From NCBI RefSeq assembly GCF_001078705.1, contig NZ_CDMW01000001.1, positions 315,106-379,105 of the forward strand: DNA of 64,000 nt. Direction: 5' to 3'. Origin of the DNA: Streptococcus sanguinis. GTDB lineage: Bacteria > Bacillota > Bacilli > Lactobacillales > Streptococcaceae. Within the stretch, counting starts at the first letter, position 1. Every line of letters starts with the position of its first letter. Positions 1 through 8,885 of this stretch are shown here, piece after piece. A program made the position numbers and the translations under genes. The notes under the pieces were generated by a model. It saw nothing but the letters and a program-made list of their open reading frames with translations, was not told the DNA's origin and did not search any database.

Positions 1-28
1 TCACATGATCGTCAAACTTGACGCTTAA
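1..28 (+). CDS. rpsF: 30S ribosomal protein S6, C-terminal end (partial)
   Basis: The window opens inside a reading frame that ends HMIVKLDA followed by TAA at 26-28. This is the usual C-terminus of streptococcal ribosomal protein S6, which binds the 30S platform together with S18. The downstream ssb-rpsR order is the standard rpsF operon of Firmicutes and supports the call. Only about nine codons are visible. Confidence 0.75.
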
Positions 29-39
29 GAAGGTAGAAT

Positions 40-534
40 ATGATTAATAACGTTGTACTGGTGGGTCGCATGACCCGTGATGCCGAGCTTCGCTATACTC
101 CGCAGAACCAAGCGGTCGCAACATTTACTCTGGCTGTCAATCGCAACTTTAAAAATCAAAGTGGCGAGCGAGAAGCAGACTTTATCAATGTTGTCATCTG
201 GCGCCAGCAGGCAGAAAATCTTGCAAACTGGGCTAAAAAAGGAGCCCTGATCGGAATTACAGGCCGTATTCAAACGCGTAACTACGAGAATCAGCAAGGC
301 CAGCGTGTCTATGTCACAGAAGTTGTTGCGGAAAATTTCCAACTTTTGGAAAGCCGCTCTAATCGTGAAGGTCAGTCATCTGGCGGATACGGTGGGAACA
401 GCTTCGGCGGCAGCACTGCTCCAAGTTATGGCAGTGCAGACTCGTCTAACCAAGTACCGAACTTTTCTCGTGATGAGAGCCCATTTGGCAATTCTAACCC
501 GATGGATATCTCAGACGACGATCTACCTTTCTAA
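40..534 (+). CDS. ssb: Single-stranded DNA-binding protein
   Basis: This 164-residue protein coats single-stranded DNA during replication, repair and recombination. Residues 1 to about 105 form the OB fold, beginning [21 protein letters not shown] Gly/Ser-rich flexible linker follows, and the acidic tail ends DISDDDLPF, the tip that recruits partner proteins. The ATG at 40 has AGAAGG about 6 bases upstream. It lies between rpsF and rpsR with short gaps, so the three are likely co-transcribed. Length and tail are normal for the main chromosomal SSB. Confidence 0.97.
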   Translation: MINNVVLVGRMTRDAELRYTPQNQAVATFTLAVNRNFKNQSGEREADFINVVIWRQQAENLANWAKKGALIGITGRIQTRNYENQQGQRVYVTEVVAENFQLLESRSNREGQSSGGYGGNSFGGSTAPSYGSADSSNQVPNFSRDESPFGNSNPMDISDDDLPF

Positions 535-570
535 GGATCGAATCTAACTATAATATAAAGGAGAAAACAC

Positions 571-810
571 ATGGCTCAACAACGTCGTGGCGGATTCAAA
601 CGCCGTAAAAAAGTTGATTACATCGCAGCGAACAAAATTGAATATGTTGATTACAGAGATACTGAGCTTCTTAGCCGTTTCGTTTCAGAACGTGGGAAAA
701 TCCTTCCTCGTCGCGTAACAGGAACTTCAGCTAAAAACCAACGTAAAGTAACAACAGCTATCAAACGCGCTCGCGTAATGGCTTTGATGCCTTTCGTAAA
801 TGAAGACTAA
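571..810 (+). CDS. rpsR: 30S ribosomal protein S18
   Basis: This 79-residue, strongly basic protein is ribosomal protein S18, which binds 16S rRNA next to S6 in the small-subunit platform. The conserved core [14 protein letters not shown] is present and the N-terminus is rich in Arg and Lys. An AAGGAG Shine-Dalgarno precedes the ATG. It is the last gene of the rpsF-ssb-rpsR operon and an intrinsic terminator follows directly. Confidence 0.97.
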   Translation: MAQQRRGGFKRRKKVDYIAANKIEYVDYRDTELLSRFVSERGKILPRRVTGTSAKNQRKVTTAIKRARVMALMPFVNED

Positions 811-818
811 TTAAATTG

Positions 819-845
819 ACAGCAGGCTCTAGCTTGCTGTTTTTT
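819..845 (+). terminator. Intrinsic terminator of the rpsF-ssb-rpsR operon
   Basis: Arms ACAGCAGGCT (819-828) and AGCTTGCTGT (831-840) pair with one G-T wobble and are followed by five T residues. It ends the ribosomal operon just before the TetR promoter. Confidence 0.85.
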
Positions 846-853
846 GTTTTATC

Positions 854-870
854 ATTGACAAAATGTCAGT
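854..870 (+). promoter_or_regulatory. Candidate TetR operator 1 (autoregulatory)
   Basis: The core TGACA-AAA-TGTCA is a perfect inverted repeat over the -35 of the TetR gene. Two further copies precede the downstream ABC exporter genes (1558-1574 and 1624-1640). Sharing of the motif by both promoter regions is seen directly; binding by this TetR is inferred. Confidence 0.75.
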
Positions 871-883
871 GGAGTGCTATACT
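855..883 (+). promoter_or_regulatory. Sigma-A promoter of the TetR gene
   Basis: The -35 TTGACA (855-860) and -10 TATACT (878-883) are separated by 17 bp. The -35 lies inside the palindrome TGACA-AAA-TGTCA, so a bound repressor would block polymerase. Transcription would start near 890, right at the Shine-Dalgarno of the ATG at 905, giving a very short leader. Confidence 0.8.
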
Positions 884-904
884 GACCACAAGGAGGCAGA
901 AATC

Positions 905-1519
905 ATGCGTGATGTCAAGGAAGTAGAGGTGCGGCGGGCGGAGATTATGTCTGCAGCCTTGCAGCTCTTTGCCCAAAAGGGCTATCTAAAGACAAGGACT
1001 CAAGACATTATTGATAAGCTTGGAATTTCTCGAGGCCTGCTTTACTATCATTTTAAGGACAAGGAAGATATTCTCTATTGTCTGATTGAAAAGAACTCTG
1101 AACCATTGCTGAGAAAGCTAGAACAGATTAGCTATCAGCCAAATGTTGGAGCCAAGGAAAAAATCAGAACCTTTATTGAGGCGACCCTTATCCCAGAGGA
1201 AAGCAGAACACAGGAAAATCAAGTCTTGCAAGAAACAGTCAATTTAGAGACCAATCGCTATGTTTTGGATCGCTTTTATCATAGACTATGTGAGCGGATG
1301 ATTGTTTTCTTTACTCATATCTTGGAGGAAGGTCAGAAATCTGGAGATTTTCATTTGAAATATCCGCATGAAACGGCTTCTTTTCTCATGACTGCCTACG
1401 TCTTTGTGTCCAATGATATCAAGATGAGTCAGGAAAAACCAGAGACTTTGCAGGATTATCTCACTAGCTTCCAGGCAATTCTAGAAAGAAGCTTAGGATT
1501 AGAAGAATCTATTTTTTAG
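905..1519 (+). CDS. TetR/AcrR family transcriptional regulator
   Basis: This 204-residue protein has an N-terminal helix-turn-helix typical of TetR repressors (about residues 28-52, including DIIDKLGISRGLLYYHF) and an all-helical ligand-binding and dimerisation domain. I place the start at ATG 905, which has AAGGAGG at 890-896. An in-frame ATG at 863 falls between the -35 and -10 of the gene's own promoter and cannot be the start. The gene precedes an ABC exporter whose upstream region carries the same palindrome, so it likely represses itself and the exporter. The inducer is unknown. Confidence 0.9.
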   Translation: MRDVKEVEVRRAEIMSAALQLFAQKGYLKTRTQDIIDKLGISRGLLYYHFKDKEDILYCLIEKNSEPLLRKLEQISYQPNVGAKEKIRTFIEATLIPEESRTQENQVLQETVNLETNRYVLDRFYHRLCERMIVFFTHILEEGQKSGDFHLKYPHETASFLMTAYVFVSNDIKMSQEKPETLQDYLTSFQAILERSLGLEESIF

Positions 1520-1557
1520 AAGAGACGGCAGTTTTCTGCCTTTTATTTAGAAACGAA

Positions 1558-1574
1558 ACTGACAAACTGTCAGT
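1558..1574 (+). promoter_or_regulatory. Candidate TetR operator 2
   Basis: ACTGACA-AAC-TGTCAGT is a perfect 7-bp inverted repeat around a 3-base centre, nearly identical to the operator over the TetR promoter. It lies about 100 bp upstream of the ABC ATPase start. Confidence 0.7.
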
Positions 1575-1623
1575 TAGAATTTTCAATCTTTTGATTTTAA
1601 TATTTAAAAAATTTTACATTAAT

Positions 1624-1640
1624 ACTGACAAAATGTCAGT
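1624..1640 (+). promoter_or_regulatory. Candidate TetR operator 3
   Basis: ACTGACA-AAA-TGTCAGT is a perfect 7-bp inverted repeat and shares the core of operator 1. It lies 20 bp before the ABC ATPase start codon, so bound protein could block initiation or elongation. Centre-to-centre distance from operator 2 is 66 bp. Confidence 0.75.
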
Positions 1641-1660
1641 TTAAATAAAAGGAGAAATTC

Positions 1661-2374
1661 ATGTTAAAAATAGAACATTTAACAAAAGTATATAGCAACG
1701 GTAAAAAGGCAGTGGATGATCTTAGTCTGATGGTGGAGCCTGGGGATATTTATGGCTTCATCGGCGCTAATGGAGCAGGTAAAACATCCACCATTAAGTC
1801 GATTGTGGGGATTCATGATTTTGATAAAGGAGAGATTTATATCTGCGGGCACTCTATCAGGAAGGAGTCCTTGCTTTGTAAGAAAAAGATGGCGTTTTTG
1901 CCGGATAACCCAGACCTTTATAAAAATCTGACTGCAAGGCAGTTTTTGGACTTTGTAGCAGATATTTATAGAGTCTCTATGGAAAAAAGGCAAGCGGCTA
2001 TCGGAAAGTATTCTAAAATGTTTGAGCTGGATACGTCTTTGGATCAATTGATATCAGCTTATTCGCATGGGATGAAGCAGCGATTGGCACTAATAGCGGC
2101 TCTCCTGCATGAGCCAGAATTGTTGATTTTAGATGAACCTTTTGTCGGTTTAGATCCGAAAGGCGCATATTATTTTAAGCAAATCATGAGAGAGCTAGCC
2201 AGTCAAGGGCATGCGATTTTCTTTTCTACTCACGTTTTAGAGGTTGCGGAAGAACTCTGCAATAAGGTTGCAATTCTGCAAAAGGGATGTTTGGTGGCTA
2301 ATGGAAGGACCTCTGAAGTTAAGGGGGCATCCAGTTTGGAACAAGTATTTATGGAGTTACAGAATGATGACTAA
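1661..2374 (+). CDS. ABC transporter ATP-binding protein (exporter type)
   Basis: This 237-residue nucleotide-binding protein would power the permease encoded directly downstream. Walker A is GANGAGKTS (about residues 36-44), the signature is a degenerate SHGMKQR, Walker B is LLILDEP and the H-loop is FSTH. The DIYGFIGANGAGKTS pattern is typical of the ABC-2/ecsA-like export family. The ATG at 1661 has AAAAGGAG upstream, and the gene overlaps the permease start. Expression is probably controlled by the adjacent TetR. The substrate cannot be read from the sequence. Confidence 0.92.
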   Translation: MLKIEHLTKVYSNGKKAVDDLSLMVEPGDIYGFIGANGAGKTSTIKSIVGIHDFDKGEIYICGHSIRKESLLCKKKMAFLPDNPDLYKNLTARQFLDFVADIYRVSMEKRQAAIGKYSKMFELDTSLDQLISAYSHGMKQRLALIAALLHEPELLILDEPFVGLDPKGAYYFKQIMRELASQGHAIFFSTHVLEVAEELCNKVAILQKGCLVANGRTSEVKGASSLEQVFMELQNDD

Positions 2375-3908
2375 TATTCTTTTGATTTTAAAAGTACAAT
2401 TATACAGCACATTTTCGCTTAATGATTTAAGGAAAGGAGAGGTGGGCAGGTATTTTAAGCTTGGTCTGCTCTTCTTGCTTGTTTTGCTATTTTCAGGCTA
2501 CAACCTTTTGACGGCTTTGAGTTTGGTCAAGTTGGGGCAGGCAAATTTGATTCCAGCCTATATGATTGCCTTGGTTAGTTTTATTATTTTCTTTTTTAGT
2601 CTGATGCAGTCAAATGGCATCTTGTTTGACCAAGAGGAACTTGACAGGCTCATCGTATTGCCGCTCAGTATTAGAGAAATCGTCTATGAGAAATACGCTT
2701 TTCTTTATCTTTTGAACAGTGTGTTTGCCGTTCTTCTCATGCTGCCAGCAGGCCTCGTTTGGTTTGGCTATGGTGCGTCCTTGTTGGAGTTGCTTCTTTA
2801 TCTGCTTTTAATGGGATTTGTTCCTCTTTTACCTCTCTGTTTAGCTTCTTTGCTCGGCTTGTACGTAGCCTATTTGGCCTCAAAGACCCCTCATAAAAAT
2901 CTAGTTGCCTTCCTTTTTTCTCTCCTCTTGCTTTTGGGGCTGGCAACAGGTAGTATGTGGGTTATGAGAGCTGGAATGTCAGCGGAAAATGTTAGTCTCT
3001 TGCTTACCAAGCAGTTGACTTCTCTCTATCCTCCGGCAAGCTTATTTTTTAACCCTCATCATGTTTGGTGGGCTAGCCTTCTGTTGATGCTTATATCTTT
3101 TGCGCTGACAGGACTTTTTCTAAGGTATTTAAGTAGAAATTATTTAAAAATGAATCAGATGATAACAGGGGTGAAGTTAGAAAGCAAAGTCTATAGAAGC
3201 TGGCAGAAGTCTCCGTTTATGGCTCTCTATAGGAGAGAAATTGCGAATTTTATGAGTTCCTATCTTTATATGCTCAATAGCGGACTGGGAACCATTTTAA
3301 TCATCGTTTTAGCCATCTCGCTTTGTTTTATGAGTCCTGATGTCCTCTTTTCTTCGATTGGACTCAGCAATAGCCGAGAATTTTTGCCTCTATTACTGGC
3401 TGGATGTCTTAGTATTTCCAATCCTGCAGCTGTCAGTATTTCCTTAGAGGGTGAAGAGATTTGGCTGCTTCAGACGCTCCCGGTTTCTATGAGGCAGATA
3501 ATGATGGCAAAGCTGGCCTTGACGGTGTCCTTACACTTCACAGCCTTGCTGTTGGGCTTGCCTGTTCTGGTTTGGCGTTTCTCGCTAGGAGGATTGCAAG
3601 TAGTGGATTTGGTCCTTATTTCGCTGGCTTATTCACTGTTTACAGCTCTTCAGGGACTTGTGGTCAATTTTCATTATCCTAAGTTCATCTGGGACAATGA
3701 AATGATTATTATTAAGCAAAGTTTTGCGGCTATCTTGTCTGGAGGAATTGGCATCTTGGTTCTTGTGTTCCCTCTTTGCTTTTCCTTACTGTTTGGTATG
3801 GACTTGGAGATTTCGCTGCGAATCTCAGCACTTGGACTTTTGCTTTTGGCAGCCGTCCTTTATAGGCATTTAATAAAACAAGGATATTTTAAGGAGGTCC
3901 ATGGCTAA
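2364..3908 (+). CDS. ABC transporter permease (ABC-2/EcsB-like)
   Basis: This is a very hydrophobic protein of about 514 residues with roughly a dozen predicted membrane segments and short polar loops, fitting a permease partner of the preceding ATPase. The start is taken at ATG 2364 (or the adjacent ATG 2367), which overlaps the ATPase stop at 2372-2374. An in-frame start further upstream at 2244 would lie deep inside the ATPase gene. The stop overlaps the next small gene (TAATG), so all three genes look translationally coupled. I do not recognise a specific substrate family. Confidence 0.85.
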   Translation: MMTNILLILKVQLYSTFSLNDLRKGEVGRYFKLGLLFLLVLLFSGYNLLTALSLVKLGQANLIPAYMIALVSFIIFFFSLMQSNGILFDQEELDRLIVLPLSIREIVYEKYAFLYLLNSVFAVLLMLPAGLVWFGYGASLLELLLYLLLMGFVPLLPLCLASLLGLYVAYLASKTPHKNLVAFLFSLLLLLGLATGSMWVMRAGMSAENVSLLLTKQLTSLYPPASLFFNPHHVWWASLLLMLISFALTGLFLRYLSRNYLKMNQMITGVKLESKVYRSWQKSPFMALYRREIANFMSSYLYMLNSGLGTILIIVLAISLCFMSPDVLFSSIGLSNSREFLPLLLAGCLSISNPAAVSISLEGEEIWLLQTLPVSMRQIMMAKLALTVSLHFTALLLGLPVLVWRFSLGGLQVVDLVLISLAYSLFTALQGLVVNFHYPKFIWDNEMIIIKQSFAAILSGGIGILVLVFPLCFSLLFGMDLEISLRISALGLLLLAAVLYRHLIKQGYFKEVHG

Positions 3909-4117
3909 TGAAAAAGAAAGATTTATTCGTTTTGTTTCTCTTAGCAGTAACCTTATTTCTGATTATCTGCCTGCTACCAGAGCAAGTGCCCATTCATTTT
4001 AACAGCGCAGGAAAGGCGGACATTGTTGTCAATCGCTTTTGGTTGATTCTCAGTTTGCCCATTCCCTACTCTCTTTATTGGAAATATTTCCAAAGCAAAT
4101 CAAAAAGAGGTCACTGA
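3908..4117 (+). CDS. Small DUF1648-like membrane protein
   Basis: This 69-residue protein has an N-terminal membrane helix (about residues 6-23), the motif LPEQVPIHFNSAGKAD typical of DUF1648/SdpI-like proteins, and a second hydrophobic stretch before a basic tail. SdpI-like proteins are usually longer, so this is a minimal version or a C-terminal truncation. It overlaps the permease stop and ends inside the terminator stem. Its role is unknown; the context suggests an accessory to the TetR-controlled exporter. Confidence 0.7.
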   Translation: MKKKDLFVLFLLAVTLFLIICLLPEQVPIHFNSAGKADIVVNRFWLILSLPIPYSLYWKYFQSKSKRGH

Positions 4118-4126
4118 CCTCTTTTT
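4102..4126. terminator. Bidirectional intrinsic terminator
   Basis: AAAAAGAGGTCA (4102-4113) and TGACCTCTTTTT (4115-4126) form a perfect 12-bp inverted repeat around one base, flanked by A and T runs. It can terminate the exporter operon on plus and the DUF1129 gene (stop at 4135) on minus. The TGA stop codon at 4115-4117 forms part of the stem. Confidence 0.88.
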
Positions 4127-4134
4127 GTGTGATA

Positions 4135-4809
4135 TTAATACCTCGTCGGTCCCATAGTCGCGCTCTTGATGTTGAAGCGTTTTTTGAGATAGAAACGCAG
4201 GGCTAGGGTAATAGCGCCAACAATAGCAACTACGACATTGGACAGGCGGGGATTGAGGAATTCAGGTAGGAGACTAGTCAGGGCGATGGACATGCTCCAG
4301 AGGAGAATAGCCGCTGCCATGGTAAGGATGGATTTGAGCAGCTTAGGGCGCTGGCTGCGGTCCTTATCTGGTCCGTAGAAACGGTAGATAAAGTGGTAGA
4401 GGGCATAGAAAGAAAGGCCACCGACGATGCTTCCGAGTACGAGAGTCGTCAGTCCATAGACAGATGGCTGAGAGGAAGCTAGATTGACGATTGAGGTCAG
4501 GAGGGTAAAGAAACCAAAGATAAAGAGGACAGAGTCCAGCATCATCCATTTAGGATCGTCATTTTCTTTTGGATGCTGGGCATCAAAGCGCTCTTTTGCT
4601 GTCAGAGAAGCTGCCCAAGTGGTTGGGGCTCCGTAGAGGCCGCGGGCAGTGATTCCCTTGGTTTGATTTTCCAGGATTTCCGGCAGAATGCCTTCTAAGA
4701 TAGTCTGGATTTCCTGATCGGATTTTCCGTCTTGTAGGAGTTGGTTAGTCGCGATATGGATAAATTCTTTGTTTTTTTTGCTGAGTTTGTCGAGGGATAC
4801 TTGTGACAT
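4135..4809 (-). CDS. DUF1129 family membrane protein
   Basis: This 224-residue protein matches the DUF1129 family found in streptococci and lactobacilli. A soluble N-terminal part of about 90 residues, with KLSKKNKEFIHIATNQLL near the start, is followed by four or more hydrophobic helices and a basic C-terminus. It lies 18 bp downstream of corA on the same strand, so the two are probably co-transcribed. The function of the family is not established. Confidence 0.8.
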   Translation of the reverse strand: MSQVSLDKLSKKNKEFIHIATNQLLQDGKSDQEIQTILEGILPEILENQTKGITARGLYGAPTTWAASLTAKERFDAQHPKENDDPKWMMLDSVLFIFGFFTLLTSIVNLASSQPSVYGLTTLVLGSIVGGLSFYALYHFIYRFYGPDKDRSQRPKLLKSILTMAAAILLWSMSIALTSLLPEFLNPRLSNVVVAIVGAITLALRFYLKKRFNIKSATMGPTRY

Positions 4810-4827
4810 AGGCGTTCTTTCTAAAGG

Positions 4828-5772
4828 TTAAAATAGTTTTTTGTGCATGAGATAGGCCATGACCGAAGCACTCATGGCAAAGGCGATGAACATGATAATC
4901 CAGAAGGCATGTGGTTCACCGTTGAGAGGCAGTTCGTTATTTTTGAAGTTCATCCCATAGGCCGAGAAAATCATGGTCGGGATAGACATGACGATGGTCA
5001 CCAGAGCCAAGGCTTTCATGATATTGTTCTGGTTATTAGAAATGATGGAGGCAAAGGTCTCTGTCATACTGTGGAGGATGTTGCCGTAGATATCAGCCAT
5101 CTCAATGGCCTGTTGGGTTTCAATCAGTGTATCTTCCAGCAAGTCCTCGTCTTCTAGGTATTTCTTGATATTGCTAGTAGAGCTGGTCAGCTTCTTAATC
5201 ACGCGCTCATTTGTCTTAAGGGAGGCCTTGAAATAGACGATGGTCTTTTCCAACTCCATGAGCTCAATCAGTTCTTCATTTCGCGTGGACTTGTGCAGTT
5301 GACTTTCAATCTGCTCACTCTTGCGGTCAATGGAGCGCAGGGCTGTCAGATACAGCTCGGCATTGTGGTAGAGAATCTGAAAGATGAAACGTGACTTCAT
5401 AAAAGTATAGAAGTTGCGCAGGCGCCTGTGAATGAAGATGTCCAGCAGAGGTAATTTCTCCAAACAAGTGGTAATAATAGCCTCTTCCGTGATGATAATA
5501 CCAAGGGGGATTGTGACATAGTAAGTCTGGTTATTCCGCTCCTCTGTGATGGGTACGTCAACGATGATCAGCGTGTACTCATCCTCTATAGTAACCCGAG
5601 ACATTTCTTCCGCATCGAGCGGTGCTCGCAGGTCGGTGATGTCAATGCCAAAGGCGTTAGCGATTTCGATTGATTCACTCTGGGAAGGGTTGACAAGATT
5701 GATCCAGGTGCCTGATTCGAGCGCATCAATCTCTTTGAATTCTGTCGTAGTTGATAAAAAGACTTGCTTCAT
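4828..5772 (-). CDS. corA: CorA family magnesium/divalent cation transporter
   Basis: This roughly 314-residue protein is a CorA-type channel. It has a long cytoplasmic N-terminal domain rich in charged helices and two C-terminal membrane helices. The first helix ends in the diagnostic YGMNF selectivity motif, and the protein ends with a short basic tail. I prefer the ATG at 5772, 8 bases from an AGGA Shine-Dalgarno; an ATG two codons upstream (5778) is only 2 bases from it. CorA proteins pass Mg2+ and some also Co2+ or Ni2+. A role in cobalt supply for B12 is conceivable but not shown here. Confidence 0.92.
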   Translation of the reverse strand: MKQVFLSTTTEFKEIDALESGTWINLVNPSQSESIEIANAFGIDITDLRAPLDAEEMSRVTIEDEYTLIIVDVPITEERNNQTYYVTIPLGIIITEEAIITTCLEKLPLLDIFIHRRLRNFYTFMKSRFIFQILYHNAELYLTALRSIDRKSEQIESQLHKSTRNEELIELMELEKTIVYFKASLKTNERVIKKLTSSTSNIKKYLEDEDLLEDTLIETQQAIEMADIYGNILHSMTETFASIISNNQNNIMKALALVTIVMSIPTMIFSAYGMNFKNNELPLNGEPHAFWIIMFIAFAMSASVMAYLMHKKLF

Positions 5773-5860
5773 AATCATTTTCCTTTCCAGAGTGTTTTTT
5801 GCATACCGTACTATTATACTACAAATTCGGGTTTTTGGGGCAAAAGTTTGCAGAAAAATT

Positions 5861-5869
5861 TGTTATAAT
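5861..5869 (+). promoter_or_regulatory. Extended -10 element of uvrA
   Basis: TGT followed by TATAAT (5864-5869) is an extended -10. No good -35 is visible at the right distance. It lies about 30 bp before the uvrA ATG. No clear LexA-type box was seen. Confidence 0.55.
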
Positions 5870-5900
5870 GGAGAAGGTTTATAAGTGAAACGAGGTCAAG

Positions 5901-8732
5901 ATGCAAGATAAAATTGTGATTCATGGAGCGCGAGCTCATAATTTAAAAAATATTGATGTAGAAATTCCGCGGGACAAGCTGGTCGTGGTGACCGGTCTGT
6001 CCGGTTCGGGCAAGTCCAGTCTGGCTTTTGACACCCTCTATGCTGAGGGGCAGCGCCGCTATGTGGAGAGTCTGTCGGCCTATGCTCGGCAGTTTTTGGG
6101 CAATATGGAAAAGCCGGATGTGGACTCGATTGATGGTCTCAGCCCGGCTATTTCCATCGACCAGAAGACGACTAGTAAAAATCCCCGCTCAACAGTGGGA
6201 ACAGCTACCGAAATCAATGACTACTTGCGCCTGCTCTATGCTCGTGTTGGGACGCCATACTGTATCAACGGTCATGGAGCAATTACGGCTTCATCTGTTG
6301 AGCAGATTGTTGACAAGGTCTTGGAATTGCCAGAGCGTCAGCGGCTGCAGATATTAGCGCCGGTCATTCGCAAGAAAAAGGGCCAGCATAAGACCGTTTT
6401 TAACAAGGTTCAGAAGGACGGTTATGTCCGTGTGTGTGTGGATGGCGATATTTACGATGTGACGGAAGTACCAGAGCTGTCCAAGAGCAAGCAGCATGAT
6501 ATTGAGGTTGTTGTAGACAGAATTGTTATCAAGGAAGGGGTGCGCAGCCGCCTCTTTGACTCGGTTGAAGCTGCTCTGCGGATTGCTGAGGGCTATGTGG
6601 TGATTGATACCATGGATGGTCAAGAGCTTCTCTTTTCTGAGCATTATGCCTGCCCAGTCTGTGGCTTTACGGTGCCAGAGCTAGAGCCACGTCTCTTCTC
6701 TTTCAATGCGCCTTTTGGCTCCTGTCCGGACTGTGATGGTCTGGGGGTTAAGCTGGAGGTGGATCTAGATGTGGTTGTGCCAGAAGCTGGCAAGACCTTA
6801 CGCGAAGGAGCGCTAGCACCCTGGAATCCCATCTCCTCCAACTACTATCCGCAGATGCTGGAGCAGGCCATGGCAGCCTTTGGCATTGATATGGACAAGC
6901 CTTTTGAGGAGCTGACGGAGGAAGAAAAGCAGCTGATTTTCTTCGGCTCAGATGGACGGGAGTTCCATTTCCATTATGAAAATGAATTTGGCGGTGTGCG
7001 TGATATTGACATTCCTTTTGAGGGGGTTGTCACCAATATCAACCGCCGCTACCATGAAACCAATAGTGATTTTACTAGGACGCAGATGCGAGCTTATATG
7101 AATGAGCTGACTTGTGCAGCTTGTCACGGTTATCGACTCAGTCCTCAGGCCTTGTCTGTCAAGGTTGGCGGCGAAGCTGGCTTGCACATCGGTGAGATTT
7201 CAGACTTGTCCATTGCAGATCATCTGGTCCAGCTCAATCGGCTAAGTCTAACCGAAAATGAAGCTACGATTGCGCGTCCTATTCTCAAAGAAATTCATGA
7301 TCGCCTGACCTTCCTTAATAATGTTGGGCTCAATTACCTGACTTTGTCTCGCTCGGCTGGGACTCTATCAGGGGGTGAGAGTCAGCGGATTCGCTTGGCG
7401 ACCCAGATTGGCTCAAACCTAAGCGGCGTTCTCTATATTCTGGACGAGCCCTCTATTGGCTTGCACCAGCGTGACAATGACCGCCTGATTGCCAGTCTTA
7501 AGAAGATGCGCGACCTGGGCAATACCCTCATTGTAGTTGAGCATGATGAGGACACCATGCGGGAGGCTGACTGGCTGATTGATGTGGGACCAGGAGCCGG
7601 TGTTTTCGGCGGTGAAATCGTCGCAGCCGGCACTCCTGCGCAAGTAGCTAAGAGCAAGAAATCCATCACAGGCCAATACCTGTCAGGTAAGCGCGAGATC
7701 CCAGTACCATTGGACCGCCGTGTAGGCAATGGACGCTTTATCGAAGTGACTGGTGCTCAGGAAAATAATCTGCAGAATATCACGGCCAGATTCCCCTTGG
7801 GCAAATTTATCGCTGTGACAGGAGTTTCTGGATCCGGTAAGTCAACGCTGGTCAATTCTATCCTTAAAAAGGCCATTGCTCAAAAACTCAACCGCAATTC
7901 TGCCAAGCCAGGTAAGTTCAAGAAAATCAGCGGTATTGAGCATGTGGACAGACTGATTGATATCGACCAAAGTCCGATTGGTCGGACACCGCGCTCTAAT
8001 CCGGCTACCTATACTGGAGTTTTTGACGATATTCGCGATCTGTTTGCCAAGACCAATGAAGCTAAGATTCGCGGCTACAAGAAGGGCCGTTTCAGCTTTA
8101 ACGTCAAGGGTGGCCGCTGTGAGGCCTGCTCGGGTGATGGGATTATCAAGATTGAGATGCACTTCCTGCCTGACGTCTATGTGGCCTGCGAGGTCTGTCA
8201 CGGCACCCGCTATAATAGTGAAACTCTGGAAGTCCACTACAAGGAGAAGAATATCGCTCAGGTTCTGGACATGACGGTCAATGATGCGGTAGATTTCTTC
8301 CAGCATATTCCCAAGATTGCCCGCAAACTCCAGACTATCAAGGATGTGGGACTAGGCTATGTGACTCTGGGGCAGCCAGCCACTACCTTGTCAGGTGGTG
8401 AAGCTCAGCGGATGAAGCTGGCCAGCGAACTTCACAAGCGCTCGACTGGTAAGTCTTTCTATATCTTGGATGAGCCGACCACAGGTCTGCATTCTGAAGA
8501 CATTGCCAAGCTCCTTCATGTATTATCACGCTTTGCGGACGATGGCAATACAGTCCTCGTTATCGAGCACAATCTGGATGTTATCAAGACAGCTGACCAT
8601 ATCATTGACTTAGGACCGGAAGGCGGTGTCGGTGGTGGTACAATCATTGCGACGGGTACGCCAGAAGAAGTCGCTGCTAATTCAGCCAGCTATACCGGCC
8701 AGTACTTGAAAGGTAAACTGCACGTGAAATAA
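5901..8732 (+). CDS. uvrA: UvrABC excinuclease subunit A
   Basis: This 943-residue protein is the damage-sensing ATPase of nucleotide excision repair, which loads UvrB on lesions. The first Walker A is GLSGSGKSS (about residues 33-41) and the second GVSGSGKST (about 640-648). Two LSGGE signatures with LDEP Walker B motifs are present. CxxC zinc modules flank CPVCGF/CPDCDG in the first half and CEACSG/CEVCHG in the second. Length is normal. It is divergent from corA and followed by its own terminator. Confidence 0.98.
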   Translation: MQDKIVIHGARAHNLKNIDVEIPRDKLVVVTGLSGSGKSSLAFDTLYAEGQRRYVESLSAYARQFLGNMEKPDVDSIDGLSPAISIDQKTTSKNPRSTVGTATEINDYLRLLYARVGTPYCINGHGAITASSVEQIVDKVLELPERQRLQILAPVIRKKKGQHKTVFNKVQKDGYVRVCVDGDIYDVTEVPELSKSKQHDIEVVVDRIVIKEGVRSRLFDSVEAALRIAEGYVVIDTMDGQELLFSEHYACPVCGFTVPELEPRLFSFNAPFGSCPDCDGLGVKLEVDLDVVVPEAGKTLREGALAPWNPISSNYYPQMLEQAMAAFGIDMDKPFEELTEEEKQLIFFGSDGREFHFHYENEFGGVRDIDIPFEGVVTNINRRYHETNSDFTRTQMRAYMNELTCAACHGYRLSPQALSVKVGGEAGLHIGEISDLSIADHLVQLNRLSLTENEATIARPILKEIHDRLTFLNNVGLNYLTLSRSAGTLSGGESQRIRLATQIGSNLSGVLYILDEPSIGLHQRDNDRLIASLKKMRDLGNTLIVVEHDEDTMREADWLIDVGPGAGVFGGEIVAAGTPAQVAKSKKSITGQYLSGKREIPVPLDRRVGNGRFIEVTGAQENNLQNITARFPLGKFIAVTGVSGSGKSTLVNSILKKAIAQKLNRNSAKPGKFKKISGIEHVDRLIDIDQSPIGRTPRSNPATYTGVFDDIRDLFAKTNEAKIRGYKKGRFSFNVKGGRCEACSGDGIIKIEMHFLPDVYVACEVCHGTRYNSETLEVHYKEKNIAQVLDMTVNDAVDFFQHIPKIARKLQTIKDVGLGYVTLGQPATTLSGGEAQRMKLASELHKRSTGKSFYILDEPTTGLHSEDIAKLLHVLSRFADDGNTVLVIEHNLDVIKTADHIIDLGPEGGVGGGTIIATGTPEEVAANSASYTGQYLKGKLHVK

Positions 8733-8738
8733 TTTATC

Positions 8739-8773
8739 AAATCCCTGTTAGATATTAAAAACAGGGATTTTTC
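8739..8773 (+). terminator. Intrinsic terminator of uvrA
   Basis: AAATCCCTGTT (8739-8749) pairs with AACAGGGATTT (around 8759-8770), followed by T residues. Confidence 0.85.
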
Positions 8774-8885
8774 GTGTCAGAGAATGCTCATTGGATTCTA
8801 AGTCCTAGATACGGTTTGTCAAAAAAATGTCCTATTTGACTGTTTTTTTGATATAATAAGCTTAGTTATTTCACGGAGGTGCCTC

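Noticed and set aside
863-904. Longer N-terminus of the TetR protein from ATG 863
   Set aside because: This ATG lies between the -35 and -10 boxes of the gene's own promoter, and ATG 905 has a perfect ribosome-binding site.
7842-8306. 154-residue minus-strand ORF within uvrA
   Set aside because: It is fully inside uvrA, has no ribosome-binding site or family features, and is a shadow of the codon pattern.
8836-8857. TTGACT plus TATAAT as a promoter for the Xaa-Pro peptidase
   Set aside because: The two boxes are only 10 bp apart. The TATAAT may be a real -10, but the TTGACT cannot be its -35.
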